Shown piece after piece: positions 16,890 through 24,806 of a stretch of DNA of 64,000 bases. The stretch lies in the NCBI RefSeq assembly GCF_004917075.1, contig NZ_SSYB01000004.1:1-64000 (forward strand). Direction: 5' to 3'. The DNA comes from Geomonas edaphica (GTDB lineage Bacteria; Desulfobacterota; Desulfuromonadia; Geobacterales; Geobacteraceae). The notes beneath the pieces were generated by a model. That model was given only the letters and a program-made list of their open reading frames with translations, did no database searches and had not been told where the DNA came from. Made by a program: the position numbers and the translations under genes. Position 1 is the stretch's first letter. Every line of letters starts with the position of its first letter.

Positions 16890-17968
16890 GGATACTCACG
16901 CGCTACGTCGCCAAGGCGTACATGAGGATGCTGGGGCTTTGCCTTGGCTCCTTCGTCACCATCTACCTCGTCGTCGACTTCATGGAGAAGATCTCCCGTT
17001 TCTCCCGTGCCGGTGCGTCGTGGCAACACATGGCCATGTACTTCATGCTCAAGGTTCCTGAGATGCTGAGCGACGCTGCTCCCTTGGCCGTGCTCATGGC
17101 AACTCTCCTTACCCTAGGTGCCTTCTCGCTCAGCTCCGAGCTCACCGCCATGCGCAGTTGCGGTGTGAGCCTCGCCCGCATCAGCGCGCCGATACTCACC
17201 ATATCCCTCATCGTGAGTGTGCTGGTGCTGCTCTTGGGAGAGTTTGTCGTCCCCAAAACCTACCCTCAGCGCAACTACATCCAGGAAGTGCTGATCTTCA
17301 AGAAGACCGAGAAGACCTACTTCAGGCAGCACAACATCTGGCACCGCGAGGAGTCCACCGTACTGCGGGCAAGCCTCTTCGAGCCGGCCCAGAATCAGCT
17401 GAAAGGAGTGACCATATGGGAGGTCCAGCCAAAGACCGGGTTGCCGCTCAGACGGACCGACGCGGCAAGCGGACAGCTGGGACCCACGGGTTGGGTGCTG
17501 AGCGATGTGGTTACTCGAGACATCGTCGCAGGTGAGGTCGCACGCACGCAAAAGCTCCCGCAGCTTGCCGTGCCTCTTAAACTGAAGCCTGCAGACCTGA
17601 AGGTACTCGGCAAATACGCTGACGGGATGACGCTCAGGGAGCTGAACCGGTACTGCAAGAAGATCCAGGCAGGTGGGTACGATGCCACCCGCTACATAAC
17701 CCAGTTCCACAGCAGGATCTCACTACCTTTTGGCTGCGCGGTGATGGCCTTTCTCGGCATCCCCTTCGCGCTGCGCGGTGGGCGCTCCAGCGGTATCGCT
17801 TTCGGCATTGGCCTCTCCATCGGCTTAGGTTTTCTTTACGTGATCGTGAACTCTGTGATCATCTCGGTCGGGCAGGTCGGCCTGCTTCCACCGATCGTCG
17901 CAGCCTGGGCTACCAACTTCATCTTCTTCGCCGCTGGTGGGTGGTTGTCGCTGACCATTGACAACTAG
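16886..17968 (+). CDS. lptG: LPS export ABC permease LptG
   Basis: 360 residues, same family and topology as LptF: membrane segments near the N-terminus (LGLCLGSFVTIYLVVDFMEK), a periplasmic domain with jellyroll character and three C-terminal segments. The conserved loop MRSCGVSLARISAPIL, expected to contact the LptB ATPase, is visible. It is overlapped by lptF at ATGA and followed 57 bp later by an exported IPT/TIG protein. The order F then G supports the assignment of this copy as LptG. Confidence 0.93.
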   Translation: MRILTRYVAKAYMRMLGLCLGSFVTIYLVVDFMEKISRFSRAGASWQHMAMYFMLKVPEMLSDAAPLAVLMATLLTLGAFSLSSELTAMRSCGVSLARISAPILTISLIVSVLVLLLGEFVVPKTYPQRNYIQEVLIFKKTEKTYFRQHNIWHREESTVLRASLFEPAQNQLKGVTIWEVQPKTGLPLRRTDAASGQLGPTGWVLSDVVTRDIVAGEVARTQKLPQLAVPLKLKPADLKVLGKYADGMTLRELNRYCKKIQAGGYDATRYITQFHSRISLPFGCAVMAFLGIPFALRGGRSSGIAFGIGLSIGLGFLYVIVNSVIISVGQVGLLPPIVAAWATNFIFFAAGGWLSLTIDN

Positions 17969-18025
17969 CCGAAGAGCGCCGAAAATTTGAGACGTTGCTA
18001 TGAACCTCTCATGGGAGGGCAGATC

Positions 18026-18916
18026 ATGCTCCGCACGCTTACCATCACCATTTTGGTCCTCCTCGTTTCCCTCACCACGGCAATCGCCCAGCCGCCTGTA
18101 GTTTCGGCTCCGTCATCGAGGCTCGCGCCGCTGAGCGTGCTCAGCATCCTGCCTGCCCAGGGAGAGCCAGGCGGCACCGTCACCCTCAACGGCACCGGGT
18201 TCACTACGGCAACCACTGTCACCATGGGGGCACGGGAGATTCCTGCCGCCGTCGTCGGGGGACGGATCATCACCTTTGAACTACCTGACCTCCCTCCCGG
18301 CGCCTATGCCCTATTCCTGAAGCGGGAGGACGGCGCTACCACGCGCCCGTTCAGCTTCATGCTGCTCGCGCAGAAACCGGGCATCTCAGCCCTCTCCCCC
18401 GATACGGTTACCGCCTGTGCCACCGGCCGTGAACGCGAGGTCCTCGTTAGCGGCATGAATTTCCGTACCGGCAGCCGCGTCCTTCTAGACGGAGCGGCCG
18501 TCACCACCCGCATCATCTCCCCCACATCCCTAGCCTTCACCGCCCCCGCGCTTGCCGCCGGGATGCACCAGGTGCAGGTGAGAAACCCGGGCGACGCCAC
18601 CTCCGGCGCAGCCGCGCTCTTCATCGATGCGAAGCCCGAGATCGCCGGTGTCTCCATCGGCAGGGAGTTCGTGAACTACTATGAGCTGGTCGTGACGGGA
18701 CGAAATTTCCAGCAGACATCAGTGCTGGTAGTGGACGGCAAGAGGCTTTCAACAGGAAAACAGCTGGTGGGAGAGCGTGAGCAGCTTGTCTACGGCGGGT
18801 GCAACCAGATGGTCTACCAGAGGTTCCCCTACGACCCGACCCCCAAGCAGATCACCTTGCAGGTGGTGAACCAAAACGGCGAGGAGAGCCCTCTTTTCAC
18901 CATCAGTGCCCCCTGA
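18026..18916 (+). CDS. Exported IPT/TIG-domain protein
   Basis: 296 residues from the ATG at 18026, which has GGGAGG 7 nt upstream. A cleavable signal peptide is likely (LTITILVLLVSLTTAIA, cut before QPP). The mature protein contains two or three immunoglobulin-like IPT/TIG repeats, each opening with the pattern of LSILPAQGEPGGTVTLNGTG and ISALSPDTV. Such domains bind carbohydrate or protein partners at surfaces. It follows lptG on the same strand, so a link to envelope biogenesis is possible, but no function is known. Two Cys (in TACATG and YGGCNQ) could form a disulfide. Confidence 0.75.
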   Translation: MLRTLTITILVLLVSLTTAIAQPPVVSAPSSRLAPLSVLSILPAQGEPGGTVTLNGTGFTTATTVTMGAREIPAAVVGGRIITFELPDLPPGAYALFLKREDGATTRPFSFMLLAQKPGISALSPDTVTACATGREREVLVSGMNFRTGSRVLLDGAAVTTRIISPTSLAFTAPALAAGMHQVQVRNPGDATSGAAALFIDAKPEIAGVSIGREFVNYYELVVTGRNFQQTSVLVVDGKRLSTGKQLVGEREQLVYGGCNQMVYQRFPYDPTPKQITLQVVNQNGEESPLFTISAP

Positions 18917-18920
18917 GGTC

Positions 18921-19325
18921 TTAGTCGACCGGCTCCTCCAGGACGACTAGGTAGCCGTCCGGATCGAAGCACCAAAGCTCATAGGTGCCGTACGGCTTGC
19001 GCTCCAGGGGGTATAGGATTTCCAGGTCCTCCTCGAGGAGTTCCTGGTAGATGTCCGCAATCCCCTCCACGGCGAGATGAATCGTCATCCCCACCCCGCG
19101 CGGGAACCCCTCAAGGCGCGCCTGCAAGATCGGATGCAGTTGCGCGACCGCAGCATCCTCCACGAAGATGATCTGAAATTCCTCCGTCTCCAAAAGCAGG
19201 TGTTCAGGAGCGCCAAGCGTGGTGATCGGCCGTTGCAGCGGCAGGTCCAGGATGCCCGCATAGAAGGCCTCGGTGGTCCCGAGGTCGGAGACGCAGAGCT
19301 GAATGGCTATGGAGGCGCCGTTCAC
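18921..19325 (-). CDS. VOC/glyoxalase-fold protein
   Basis: 134 residues with the vicinal-oxygen-chelate fold: ASIAIQLCVSDLGTTEAFYA at the start and YELWCFDPDGYLVVLEEPVD at the end. These proteins bind a metal and act as lyases, dioxygenases or resistance proteins. The substrate cannot be read here. It starts at a GTG that overlaps the ccdA stop (GTGA), so it is the last gene of the sigma-54 regulator/TlpA/CcdA set. Confidence 0.85.
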   Translation of the reverse strand: MNGASIAIQLCVSDLGTTEAFYAGILDLPLQRPITTLGAPEHLLLETEEFQIIFVEDAAVAQLHPILQARLEGFPRGVGMTIHLAVEGIADIYQELLEEDLEILYPLERKPYGTYELWCFDPDGYLVVLEEPVD

Positions 19326-20038
19326 TCGCCGAACCAGGCGCTCGTGTAACTGCTTATCAGCACCATGGAGTTGGTGAAGATCAGGATGCCAATTACGATC
19401 ATGAACACGCCGGTGATGACCTCAAAGAGCCGGATGTGCCGTTTGAAGCGCCTGAAGAAAATCAGGAACTGGTGCAGGGCCAGCGCGGCGAGGAAGAAGG
19501 GTATGGCAAGCCCCATGGAGTAGGCGAGCAGGAGCCAGACGCCACGTCCCTCGGTGGCAGCGACGGCCAGGATGGTGGCGAGAATCGGGCCGATGCAGGG
19601 GGTCCACCCCGCGGCGAAGACTATGCCGACTACGACGCTGCCGAGGTAGCCTGCGGGCTTACGGTGCAGGGTAAGCTTCTTCTCCCCGAGGAGCATGGTG
19701 ATGTCGAAGAAGCCCGCAACGTGAATGCCGAAGACGACGATGAGGATGCCGCCGATGCGCCGGATCGCGGTCTTGTGCTCATGCAGGAAGTCCCCGACCA
19801 GGGTGGCCGAGGCGCCCAGCAGGACAAAGACGCAGGTAAACCCGGCGATGAAGAGCAGGGAGTGGATGATGGTCTGCTGCCGCACCTTGTGGCTTGGGTG
19901 CTCCGCGTTCAGGTCCGCGAAGGAAAGGCCCGTGATGTAGGTGATGTAAGACGGTATGAGCGGCAGTACGCACGGAGAGAGAAAAGACAGCAAGCCCGCC
20001 ACGAATGCGCCGATCATGCTGATGTTGGTTGTTTCCAT
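19322..20038 (-). CDS. ccdA: CcdA/DsbD-type membrane thiol-disulfide carrier
   Basis: 238 residues from an ATG with AGGAGG upstream. There are about six membrane segments. The two conserved redox Cys are in SPCVLPLIPSYITY (first segment) and GWTPCIGPIL (fourth segment). CcdA passes reducing power from cytoplasmic thioredoxin across the membrane for cytochrome c maturation or thiol repair. The preceding tlpA gene encodes a plausible periplasmic partner. The resB-ccsB maturation genes at 60-62 kb are a likely client pathway. Confidence 0.92.
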   Translation of the reverse strand: METTNISMIGAFVAGLLSFLSPCVLPLIPSYITYITGLSFADLNAEHPSHKVRQQTIIHSLLFIAGFTCVFVLLGASATLVGDFLHEHKTAIRRIGGILIVVFGIHVAGFFDITMLLGEKKLTLHRKPAGYLGSVVVGIVFAAGWTPCIGPILATILAVAATEGRGVWLLLAYSMGLAIPFFLAALALHQFLIFFRRFKRHIRLFEVITGVFMIVIGILIFTNSMVLISSYTSAWFGE

Positions 20039-20091
20039 TTTTTTCCTCCTCACGCGGTACGTACGCCCCGCGCTGCCGCGGGGCTGCCCTG

Positions 20092-20610
20092 CTACTTGCC
20101 GGCCATCAACTGCTCGAGGGCCTGGATCACCTGGGGGTTGCTCCAGTCCATGCCACCTACCACCTTCTTGACGATCACACCTTTTGTGTCGACGACGAAG
20201 GTCTCGGGGACCCCGGTGGTTCCGTAGAGGCGCGCGATCTTTCCGTCGGTGTCGAGCAAGGCCGGAAGCGTGACGCCACCCTGCTTGAAGAAGTCCTCGA
20301 CGGCCCCCTTGCCCCCTTCATCTATGGAGATGGCGAGCATCTGGAAGTTTTTACCCTGCATCGCCTGGTTCAGCTTTACCATCGAGGGAATCTCTTCGCG
20401 GCAAGGGGGGCACCAGGTGGCCCAGAAGTTGACCAGCACCACCTTCCCCTTGAGTGAGGAGAGTTGCACCGACTTTCCAGAGAGGTCCTTAAGCGTGAAT
20501 TCCGGAGCGGGGTTTCCTTCCGTGGCCGGCAGCGCGGCCTCCTTCTTGGTACACCCAACGCTGGCAAAAAGCGCGACCACCAACAATAAACCGAACAAAC
20601 GCTTCATCAT
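20092..20610 (-). CDS. TlpA/ResA-like thioredoxin-fold lipoprotein
   Basis: 172 residues. A lipobox ends at the Cys of LFASVGC, so it is anchored facing the periplasm. The thioredoxin-fold body contains the redox motif FWATWCPPCREEIPSM and the cis-Pro region GVPETFVVD. It probably reduces apocytochrome Cys or other periplasmic disulfides using electrons from CcdA, the next gene. Its first ATG overlaps the stop of the sigma-54 regulator (ATGATGA); a second ATG three bases on is an alternative start. Confidence 0.92.
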   Translation of the reverse strand: MMKRLFGLLLVVALFASVGCTKKEAALPATEGNPAPEFTLKDLSGKSVQLSSLKGKVVLVNFWATWCPPCREEIPSMVKLNQAMQGKNFQMLAISIDEGGKGAVEDFFKQGGVTLPALLDTDGKIARLYGTTGVPETFVVDTKGVIVKKVVGGMDWSNPQVIQALEQLMAGK

Positions 20611-21968
20611 TTCCTCCCCGGTTGTACGATACTGTATTTTTCCATTCTGTAAATCAGCGTGTGGCGCGGGATGCGCAAGAATCTGGCCGCCGCGGTCTGG
20701 TTCCAGTCGCAGCGGTTGAGCGCTTCTATGACGGCTTCCATCTCAAGCTGCTCAAGCGAATACCCGCCGGCCGGGAGGCGCAGCACCCCCCCTTCGGCAG
20801 GAGATGCGACCGCTGAGATCTTACCAGGAAGCTCGTCCACCCCGATCTGGTCCCCCTCCCGCATGATCAGCAGGCGCTCCACCGTGTTCTCCAGTTCGCG
20901 CACGTTGCCGGGCCAGGTGTACTCTTGGAGCCGCGCGAGCGCCTCCTTGGTGAAGGAGACCCCTTCGGCCCCGAACTTCGTGCAGAAATATCGGATCAGG
21001 AGCGGGATGTCCTCGACGCGCTCTCTTAGCGGCGGGAGCTGGATCGGGATGACGCAGAGGCGATAGTAGAGGTCCTCACGGAACTTCCCCTCCGCGATGG
21101 AGCGCTCGACGTCGGCGTTGGTGGCAGCGACCACCCTAAGATCGATCTTCTGCAGCGACGTGCCGCCGACCGGTTCCACCACGCGCTCCTGCAGCACCCG
21201 AAGCAGCTTGGGCTGCAGCTCGAGAGGGAGATCCCCCACCTCGTCGAGAAAGATGGTGCCGCCGTCGGCCAGTTGGAACTTCCCTTCCTTGTCACGGATG
21301 GCGCCGGTGAAGGCACCTTTCACGTGCCCGAAAAGCTCGCTTTCCAGGAGGTCCTTCGGAATGGCCGCGCAGTTCACTGCAACGAAGGGGGCTTCACGGC
21401 GTGAACTGCCTGAGTGAACGGCCCGGGCCACGAGCTCCTTGCCCGTCCCAGACTCGCCGGTGATGAGGACGGTGGCTTCGGTATCGGCCACTTTGCGTAC
21501 CACGGAGAAGACCCCTTCCATGGCGCGGGAGGTACCCACGATGCTGTTGAATTCCGTACGCCCCGAGAGCTCCTCCTTCAGCAGGCGGTTCTCCTCGGAG
21601 AGCCCCTGGAGCTGGAGCCCCTTGAGCACGGTGATCTTCAGTTCCTCGCGGTTGAACGGCTTGGTGAGGTAGTGGAAAGCCCCGAGTTTCATCGCCTCCA
21701 CCGCGGTATCGATGGCGCCGAAGGCGGTAAGCACGATGACCACCGTTGCCGGGGCCCGCTCCTTTATCGCCGAGAGCACCTCGAAACCGGTCATCCCCGG
21801 CATCTTCAGGTCGGTGATCACCAGTTGGGGCGACTTCTCCTCGAAAAGTCTCAGGCCGGCCGCCCCGTCCTCAGCGGTGTAGACGTGGTACCCCTCCTGC
21901 TCCAGGTTGTACTCGAGAACGCGCCGCAGCGAACTATCGTCGTCGATGATGAGAATCTTTGGAGGCAT
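20607..21968 (-). CDS. Sigma-54-dependent response regulator (NtrC family)
   Basis: 453 residues. Receiver domain residues 1-120 with phospho-acceptor Asp in LVITDLKMPG. AAA+ domain with Walker A GESGTGKE, the sigma-54 contact loop GAFTGA and Walker B DEVGDL. A Fis-type helix-turn-helix is at the C-terminus (WNQTAAARFLRIPRHTLIYR). It is a complete, active-looking enhancer-binding activator. No histidine kinase is adjacent. Its stop overlaps the tlpA start, which is unusual for such regulators and suggests autoregulation of the thiol-redox genes. Confidence 0.94.
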   Translation of the reverse strand: MPPKILIIDDDSSLRRVLEYNLEQEGYHVYTAEDGAAGLRLFEEKSPQLVITDLKMPGMTGFEVLSAIKERAPATVVIVLTAFGAIDTAVEAMKLGAFHYLTKPFNREELKITVLKGLQLQGLSEENRLLKEELSGRTEFNSIVGTSRAMEGVFSVVRKVADTEATVLITGESGTGKELVARAVHSGSSRREAPFVAVNCAAIPKDLLESELFGHVKGAFTGAIRDKEGKFQLADGGTIFLDEVGDLPLELQPKLLRVLQERVVEPVGGTSLQKIDLRVVAATNADVERSIAEGKFREDLYYRLCVIPIQLPPLRERVEDIPLLIRYFCTKFGAEGVSFTKEALARLQEYTWPGNVRELENTVERLLIMREGDQIGVDELPGKISAVASPAEGGVLRLPAGGYSLEQLEMEAVIEALNRCDWNQTAAARFLRIPRHTLIYRMEKYSIVQPGRK

Positions 21969-22258
21969 GGGATACCTGACGAGGGTGACGGGATATTAAT
22001 GGAACGCCAACGTCAATTTGTAACCGATTTGCCGGGGCAGGGCAACCCTTTTTATAATGAGCAGTCCCCCGCCGACCTTCTCATTTCGGACACGGGACAG
22101 CGGGGCTTGGGGAGTCAAGCGGCAGGGAAGCGGGCGTGAGCGGCGCGAGAGGTGCCGCGCATCTATAAGGCGGGAAAAAGAAAAAAGGAGGCCGAGCACC
22201 ACCCGAAAGGTGGCGCAGGAAAAGGGACCGTTCTGCCCGAGGGGGCCACGGCCTTTCG

Positions 22259-22558
22259 TTACAGGCGGCGCCCTCTGGGCCTGCGCGGGTTACCCAGGTA
22301 GCACTGGGTCAGTTCGCGGGTTCCTACCGCTAGCGGCAACAGATCCTCATGGCGCTTCAGGGTCTCCGTCAGCGAAGGGCCGTCGGTGATGATGAAGTCG
22401 TCCTCCCCAAGGCAGGTCTTGGCGAAGAAGCGGCCGGCAGAGCTGCAGAAGACGCTTATGCTGAAGGTTTCACCGTTAACTTCCAACTCAGCCGAGTGCA
22501 GCAACATCTCTTCGTCCACATCCCCCCCCGAAAAACACATCGCATAAAATGAAGTCAT
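22259..22558 (-). CDS. Small hypothetical protein
   Basis: Up to 99 residues (MTSFYAMCFSGGDVDEEMLL start), with a compact predicted beta/alpha body (FSISVFCSSAGRFFAKTCLG) and a basic C-terminus (NPRRPRGRRL). I do not recognise the family. No ribosome site clearly picks the start, and a start at 22540 or further in is possible. It is the only plausible gene in this interval on the minus strand and lies downstream of the polyprenyl synthase gene, separated from it by a hairpin. Confidence 0.5.
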   Translation of the reverse strand: MTSFYAMCFSGGDVDEEMLLHSAELEVNGETFSISVFCSSAGRFFAKTCLGEDDFIITDGPSLTETLKRHEDLLPLAVGTRELTQCYLGNPRRPRGRRL

Positions 22559-22640
22559 GCTCAGAGAGCAAGAACCGCACCAAGGAGCCGGAAAGATGCA
22601 CAGTGACGGCAAAAAGCCCGTGACACCTTGTAAACACAAA

Positions 22641-22664
22641 TGAGCGCCGGATAACCGGCGCTCA
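22641..22664 (-). terminator. Strong hairpin downstream of the polyprenyl synthase gene
   Basis: TGAGCGCCGG (22641-22650) pairs perfectly with CCGGCGCTCA (22655-22664) around a 4-nt loop. On the minus strand it is followed by a T-rich stretch (TTTGTGTTT) rather than a pure U-run, so the terminator role is likely but not certain. Confidence 0.6.
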
Positions 22665-22748
22665 TTAATGGCGTGACAAAGCGGAAGGGGTATGTCTTTT
22701 TTCGAAATACTGGATCGCGGCGCCGCTAAATGACGGGGCTCAAGACGG

Positions 22749-23717
22749 TTATTTGACCCGGGTAACCACGTAGTCGGCGAGTTCCGCCAGAGCCTCGCGA
22801 ACCGGGCCGGCGGGGAACTTCGCCAGGTGTCCCTTGCAAAGAACGACGTGCTCCCTCGCGGACTCGATGGTGTGCTCGATGCCGCCGTAGCGTTGCACGA
22901 GGGCGAGCACCTGCTCGAAATCCTCGTCGGAGAGAAGCTCCTTCTCCACCACCGAGGCGACCAGGTCGCGCTCCTCATCGCTGCAGAGCTTAAGCGTGTG
23001 GATGAGCGGCAGGGTGATCTTCCCTTCCTCGAGGTCGTGGCCAATGCTCTTGCCGAACTGCTCCTCACTGGCGGTGTAGTCGAGGGTGTCATCCATGAGC
23101 TGGAAGGCGATGCCGAGATCCATGCCGTAGTCGGCCAGCGCCTGCCTGAGTTCGGGAGTGGCACCGCCGAGGATGGCCCCCACCTCACAGGCGGCGGAGA
23201 GCAGTATCGCCGTCTTGCTCCGCACCACGTCGATGTAGCGTTCGATGGTGATGTCGAGATCGCTGGTGCAGACGAGCTGCAGCACCTCGCCTTCGGCGAT
23301 GATGGTGGTGGCGTCGGCCAACACCTTCAGGATGTTCAGGTCGCCGTCGGCCACCATGAGCGAGAAGGACTTGGAGAACAGGAAGTCACCGACGAGGACG
23401 GAGGCCTCGTTCCCCCAGAGGGTGTTGGCGGAGGCCTGACCGCGCCTGAGGTTCGCGTTGTCCACCACGTCGTCGTGCAGAAGCGTCGCGGTGTGGATGA
23501 ACTCCACCACGCTGGCGAGCGGGACGCTGCGGTCACCGCCGTAGCCGCACAGCTTGGCGGCCAGAAGCACCAGGGCCGGGCGGATCCTCTTCCCGCCGCT
23601 GGAAAGTACATATTCACCCACCTTGCGTATCAGTGGGACATCCGACTGCAGGTCTTTCTTGAACTGCAGTTCCACGTTTTTCAGGTCTTCCCCGATGAGG
23701 GCAAGCGCTGCATCCAT
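22749..23717 (-). CDS. ispB: Trans-polyprenyl diphosphate synthase (IspB-like)
   Basis: 322 residues, the length of octaprenyl/heptaprenyl synthases. The first Asp-rich motif is LLHDDVVDNANLRRG and the second is QLMDDTLDY. GGKRIRPALVLLAA matches the diphosphate-binding region. It condenses isopentenyl diphosphate onto farnesyl diphosphate to make the side chain of menaquinone. The chain length cannot be read from the sequence by eye. It is preceded by its own intergenic region of about 250 bp that contains two short palindromes. Confidence 0.93.
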   Translation of the reverse strand: MDAALALIGEDLKNVELQFKKDLQSDVPLIRKVGEYVLSSGGKRIRPALVLLAAKLCGYGGDRSVPLASVVEFIHTATLLHDDVVDNANLRRGQASANTLWGNEASVLVGDFLFSKSFSLMVADGDLNILKVLADATTIIAEGEVLQLVCTSDLDITIERYIDVVRSKTAILLSAACEVGAILGGATPELRQALADYGMDLGIAFQLMDDTLDYTASEEQFGKSIGHDLEEGKITLPLIHTLKLCSDEERDLVASVVEKELLSDEDFEQVLALVQRYGGIEHTIESAREHVVLCKGHLAKFPAGPVREALAELADYVVTRVK

Positions 23718-23935
23718 ATCAGGCCTCGGTTCTGCGACTAGCGCTACGGCGTATAACGCTCAAAAATATGAACGGCACGAATTCGCGCCGTTTTCAGTGC
23801 CAGCCAGGCTGGCAATTTTAATGGGAAACGACGCAGCACTCTAACAAAATCACATTCATTATTCAAGGCATTTCGTCTACGGGAAAGGGGCGGAAAGAAC
23901 GGAGGGGTGAGGAGATCCGGTTGAAAATAAAGGCA

Positions 23936-23964
23936 AAAAAGAGGGCGGACCTTGCGGTCCGCCC
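23936..23964 (-). terminator. Rho-independent terminator of the Fis-type HTH gene
   Basis: GGGCGGACC (23943-23951) pairs with GGTCCGCCC (23956-23964) around a TTGC loop. On the minus strand CTTTTTT follows. Confidence 0.85.
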
Positions 23965-23970
23965 CTTGTT

Positions 23971-24441
23971 TCACGCCGCCTGCTGATCCTGCGCCAGCAG
24001 CCCACAGCGTCTTAGTTCCTTGTCCAGTTTCGTCCTGGTGAGCCCCAAGGCCCGACAGACCTTCTCGCGGTTACAGTCGTAGCGCTCCATCGCCATGAGC
24101 AGCAGCGCCTTTCTGAGCGAGGCGGAGAGCTTGTCCATGATGTGCTCCTTCGCGGTCGCCGAGATGAGGGTAAAAAACGGCTCGAGACTCCCCTGAAAAA
24201 GCCGTGCGTTCTCGTCTACATGCATTCTGTTTTCGGTGTTCATCTTTCGTACCCTCATAAGGTTGGCAGCGATCTCGTCCATATCCTCGTTCACCAGTCG
24301 CCAGACGTCCGGGTCGCTGGCAAGGCTGACCACCACGGCGACACGCTCTCCCTGAGGGGGATGCTGCCGCTTGACCAGCACCACCTCCATCGCGCCGAAC
24401 CCGTCGCCTTCCATACACGCGCCCGCATGTTTGTCCACCAT
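23971..24441 (-). CDS. Hypothetical protein with Fis-type HTH at the C-terminus
   Basis: 156 residues. The N-terminal 90 or so residues match no family I know. The C-terminal part (ALLLMAMERYDCNREKVCRA, then LGLTRTKLDKELRRCGLL) resembles the Fis-like helix-turn-helix of NtrC-family regulators, but there is no AAA+ domain. It could be a stand-alone DNA-binding protein or an orphan output domain. It has its own terminator. Confidence 0.65.
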   Translation of the reverse strand: MVDKHAGACMEGDGFGAMEVVLVKRQHPPQGERVAVVVSLASDPDVWRLVNEDMDEIAANLMRVRKMNTENRMHVDENARLFQGSLEPFFTLISATAKEHIMDKLSASLRKALLLMAMERYDCNREKVCRALGLTRTKLDKELRRCGLLAQDQQAA

Positions 24442-24719
24442 GGCCCACCTCCCAGTGACGGTATCAAGTTCCGATGCACCCTTTGCTTTACAACAGCCGT
24501 ACCAATTCTGCGCCCCGGCGAGAACTCCGCATAAACCACCGTAACGTCGCCCTTTTCCATGAGGCTCACCGCAGCTAGGGACCTTAGACCCGCCCTTCCC
24601 CGTTGTTCACACCTTGCACAAAAATGGGTTCGGTGTGCAAAGAGCGACAACTCGGGGCGGGTAAGCTCACGCCGCCCGCCAGGCGCAGAGAAGCCCCCCA
24701 GCCCCCCTCTTCGCTTTGC
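24442..24719. other. Intergenic stretch without a recognised gene
   Basis: Between the divergent HTH gene and pgi. It contains an inverted repeat TTGCACA/TGTGCAA with a 13-nt centre (about 24615-24641) and GC-rich paired segments, but I could not match it to a riboswitch or sRNA family. I compared it with the GEMM riboswitch consensus and did not find the core. Confidence 0.4.
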
Positions 24720-24747
24720 TTGAACAAAAATTAATCTATGATATGAT
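24720..24747 (+). promoter_or_regulatory. Predicted sigma-70-type promoter of pgi
   Basis: TTGAAC at 24720-24725 and TATGAT at 24742-24747 with 16-bp spacing, about 60 bp before the pgi start. Confidence 0.55.
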
Positions 24748-24806
24748 GCCCCGACGCACATGAGAGAGAAGCCCCCTTCACACTAACGAACGCAGCAGGA
24801 GGGTAC

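Noticed and set aside
22559-23188. Long N-terminal extension of the small gene at 22259
   Set aside because: It reads antisense-frame sequence of the polyprenyl synthase gene and is Ser/Arg-rich without a family pattern.
24540-24700. Possible GEMM (cyclic dinucleotide) riboswitch upstream of the HTH gene
   Set aside because: A few matches to the 3' part were noticed on the minus strand, but the conserved GGGCAAACC/GACGCAAAGCC core is missing.
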